Assembly: GCA_011089965.1 (NCBI GenBank)
Contig: JAANAU010000013.1
Coordinates: forward strand, 27,237-91,236
Reading direction: 5' to 3'
Origin: Magnetococcales bacterium
Lineage (GTDB): Bacteria; Pseudomonadota; Magnetococcia; Magnetococcales; Magnetaquicoccaceae
Length of the DNA: 64,000 bases
Both the position numbers and the translations under genes were made by a program. Below the pieces are notes generated by a model, which searched no databases, was not told where the DNA came from, and saw nothing but the letters and a program-made list of their open reading frames with translations. Below, one piece after another: positions 62,670 through 64,000 of the stretch; position 1 is the first letter of the stretch; each line of letters begins with the position of its first letter.

Positions 62670-63883
62670 ACCGGGAACTGCTGCGCTTTGACCGGAAAGC
62701 CGGACGTCTCATACCCCGTTTCATCGACCCGGAGAATGCCCATCTGCGCGCTTTTGCCCAGGATCTCGCCTTGATCTATACGGCGGGCGAAGGACAAAGC
62801 CGGGAAGAGCTGGCCGAAACCGTTCTGCCGCGCATCAACGGCTACCGTTCTCCGCTGGTGGCCAGGGGACTGAACAAACTGCTGTTGGATCGCTGCACGT
62901 TTCGGGAATCCCTGGACGGGTTGGAAGAGAAACGGCTGGCCACATTCACCGCTGCCGCGCGGCTGCGGCATGCCCCGGAGATGGATGACCTGGAACGGTT
63001 TCGTCAGGCCGTGGCCGCAGAGATGCAGAGCCGGGATCCGGATCAGTTGGCCCTGGATCTCCATGCCGATCTGCCGGATCGCCAACCCCTGACCACCTTT
63101 GATCCCATGGAACCGGAAATCCTGCTTCACAGCTACAACATGGCCCTGGCCCAAGGCCCGTTGCAGTGGGCCGAACGCCTGACCATCTGGGTGGAGGATC
63201 CGGATCCGGGACGCCAACGGACGCTGCTGCACAAGATCAAATTTTTTCAACTGCTCGCCAGTGTCACCCGCGACACCAAACTGACGCCCGGCTACCGGCT
63301 GGAGTTGGACGGTCCTCTGAGTCTGTTTGATGTCCAACGCAAATATGGCCACAAACTGGCTGCACTGTTACCAGCAGTGTCTGTTCTGTCCCGTTGGCGG
63401 CTGCAAGCGATCCTCCGCATCGATGGCCATCCTGCCACCCTGGAGTTGAACGATGCCTCGGGTCTGACCCCACCCCCCCAGAACACCACGGCCTATATCC
63501 CGGATGAGTTCACCACCTTTGCCACCAAATTCGCCGAAGAGGTCCACGACTGGCAGCTTGCAGCCCAGCCAACCTTGCTGGAGTTGAACCGGCAAGAGCT
63601 GGTCATGCCGGATTTCACCTTTCAGCATCCCGATGGCGACCAGGTCCATCTGGAGCTGTTTCATCGCTGGCATGCCGGACAACTCCCCAAGCGTCTGCGC
63701 CAGTTGGACACGCTCCCCACCCCCCTGCCCCTGGTCATTGGCGTGGACCGGGGAGTGGCCAAAAAGAGCGAAATCCAACCACTCCTGGAGCAGTCGCATT
63801 GGTTCCAAAGCCATGGCCTGCTTTTCAACCAGTTTCCCCCGGTCAAAAGGGTTGTTGCCGCCCTCAACGCAGCACGACGCTAA
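62663..63883 (+). CDS. DUF790/Bax1-like nuclease partner of XPB
   Basis: A 406-aa protein of the DUF790 family, the group that includes archaeal Bax1 (binds XPB and cuts DNA like XPG). Landmarks: an N-terminal helical region beginning MLNRELLRFDRKAGRLIPRF, a middle domain with YGHKLAALLPAVSVLSRW, and a C-terminal nuclease-like core LVMPDFTFQHPDGDQVHLELFHRWHAGQLPKRLRQL in segments, with a PD-(D/E)xK-like PDF...LELF pair near residues 315-330, followed by VIGVDRGVAKKS. ATG at 62663 with GGGGGAG at 9 nt. The XPB-Bax1 pair is mainly archaeal but also occurs in some bacteria. Confidence 0.9.
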   Translation: MLNRELLRFDRKAGRLIPRFIDPENAHLRAFAQDLALIYTAGEGQSREELAETVLPRINGYRSPLVARGLNKLLLDRCTFRESLDGLEEKRLATFTAAARLRHAPEMDDLERFRQAVAAEMQSRDPDQLALDLHADLPDRQPLTTFDPMEPEILLHSYNMALAQGPLQWAERLTIWVEDPDPGRQRTLLHKIKFFQLLASVTRDTKLTPGYRLELDGPLSLFDVQRKYGHKLAALLPAVSVLSRWRLQAILRIDGHPATLELNDASGLTPPPQNTTAYIPDEFTTFATKFAEEVHDWQLAAQPTLLELNRQELVMPDFTFQHPDGDQVHLELFHRWHAGQLPKRLRQLDTLPTPLPLVIGVDRGVAKKSEIQPLLEQSHWFQSHGLLFNQFPPVKRVVAALNAARR

Positions 63884-63894
63884 CAGACATGACG

Positions 63895-63911
63895 AGGGGT
63901 GCGTCACCCCT
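63895..63911 (+). terminator. Small hairpin after the DUF790 gene
   Basis: AGGGGTG/CACCCCT, a 7-bp stem with a 3-nt loop, 12 nt after the stop of the VanZ-like/XPB/DUF790 operon. There is no U-tract, so termination is only possible. Confidence 0.35.
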
Positions 63912-64000
63912 GATGATGAAAGATAATGGGAGCAGGTGGCGGCAGAGAGATCGATGTCGCAAAATGGAGGCCCCAACCCTGTTTGCTAACAAGATCCGTT

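Noticed and set aside
1..64000. CRISPR arrays, insertion sequences, prophage and magnetosome genes
   Set aside because: No regularly spaced direct repeats, transposase, integrase, phage structural or mam-type proteins were seen on either strand.

Overview
The window looks like ordinary chromosome from a motile Gram-negative proteobacterium with a respiratory, facultatively anaerobic life style. The evidence is a flagellar regulon (flhA-flhF-flhG-fliA), ubiquinone synthesis genes including the oxygen-independent UbiU/UbiV pair, a cytoplasmic [NiFe] hydrogenase, many two-component and cyclic-nucleotide signalling proteins, and glnS. Tightly packed genes, frequent 1-8 nt stop/start overlaps and moderately high GC run throughout. 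A Magnetococcia-like (Etaproteobacteria) origin would fit this mix, but that is only a guess: there are no magnetosome genes, rRNAs or tRNAs here to anchor taxonomy. No transposases, phage genes or CRISPR arrays were seen.

Layout. 0-5.6 kb: KefB/KefC-type K+/H+ antiporter, glutaminyl-tRNA synthetase, a small coiled-coil protein, a stand-alone FlhB C-terminal domain and a CorA/ZntB-type channel. 6-12.5 kb: an odd pilin-like protein, a cluster of GC-rich stem-loops, then a divalent-metal island with three MgtE paralogues and a second CorA/ZntB protein. 13-21 kb: a double-domain universal stress protein, then the flagellar operon flhA-flhF-flhG-fliA-DUF2802-fliK-like (minus strand). 21-25.7 kb: a six-gene minus-strand set with a DUF3124 lipoprotein-like or periplasmic protein, two DUF1538 membrane proteins (UmpA/UmpB type), a P-II-like protein and a PhoP/PhoQ-like pair. 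26-31.3 kb: metX, a DsrC/TusE protein, a diguanylate cyclase and a CysB-like regulator.

31.4-42.4 kb is the most striking part: a twelve-gene minus-strand operon for a group 3b-type [NiFe] hydrogenase. Structural genes come in the order beta-gamma-delta-alpha, followed by a fused maturation protease/HypF C-terminal domain, hypC, hypD, hypE, hypA and hypB. A membrane histidine kinase and a single-domain response regulator end the run. The fusion lacks the acylphosphatase, zinc-finger and YrdC parts of HypF, so the carbamoyl-adenylate step must be done elsewhere.

42.5-48.6 kb: ubiX-ubiU-ubiV-ubiK-aldehyde dehydrogenase-yifB on the minus strand, headed by a perfect FNR-type palindrome shared with a divergent solute-binding-protein gene. 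49.9-55.7 kb: a hybrid kinase/NarL-type regulator pair and a GAF-GAF-PAS adenylate cyclase. 55.7-59.3 kb: a REC-PP2C phosphatase co-directional with two unrecognised genes, a DNA-binding-like protein and a P-loop ATPase, which are the best candidate for an undescribed module. 59.5-63.9 kb: serC, then an overlapping VanZ-like/XPB-helicase/DUF790 (Bax1-type nuclease) operon, an archaeal-style DNA-processing pair in a bacterium.
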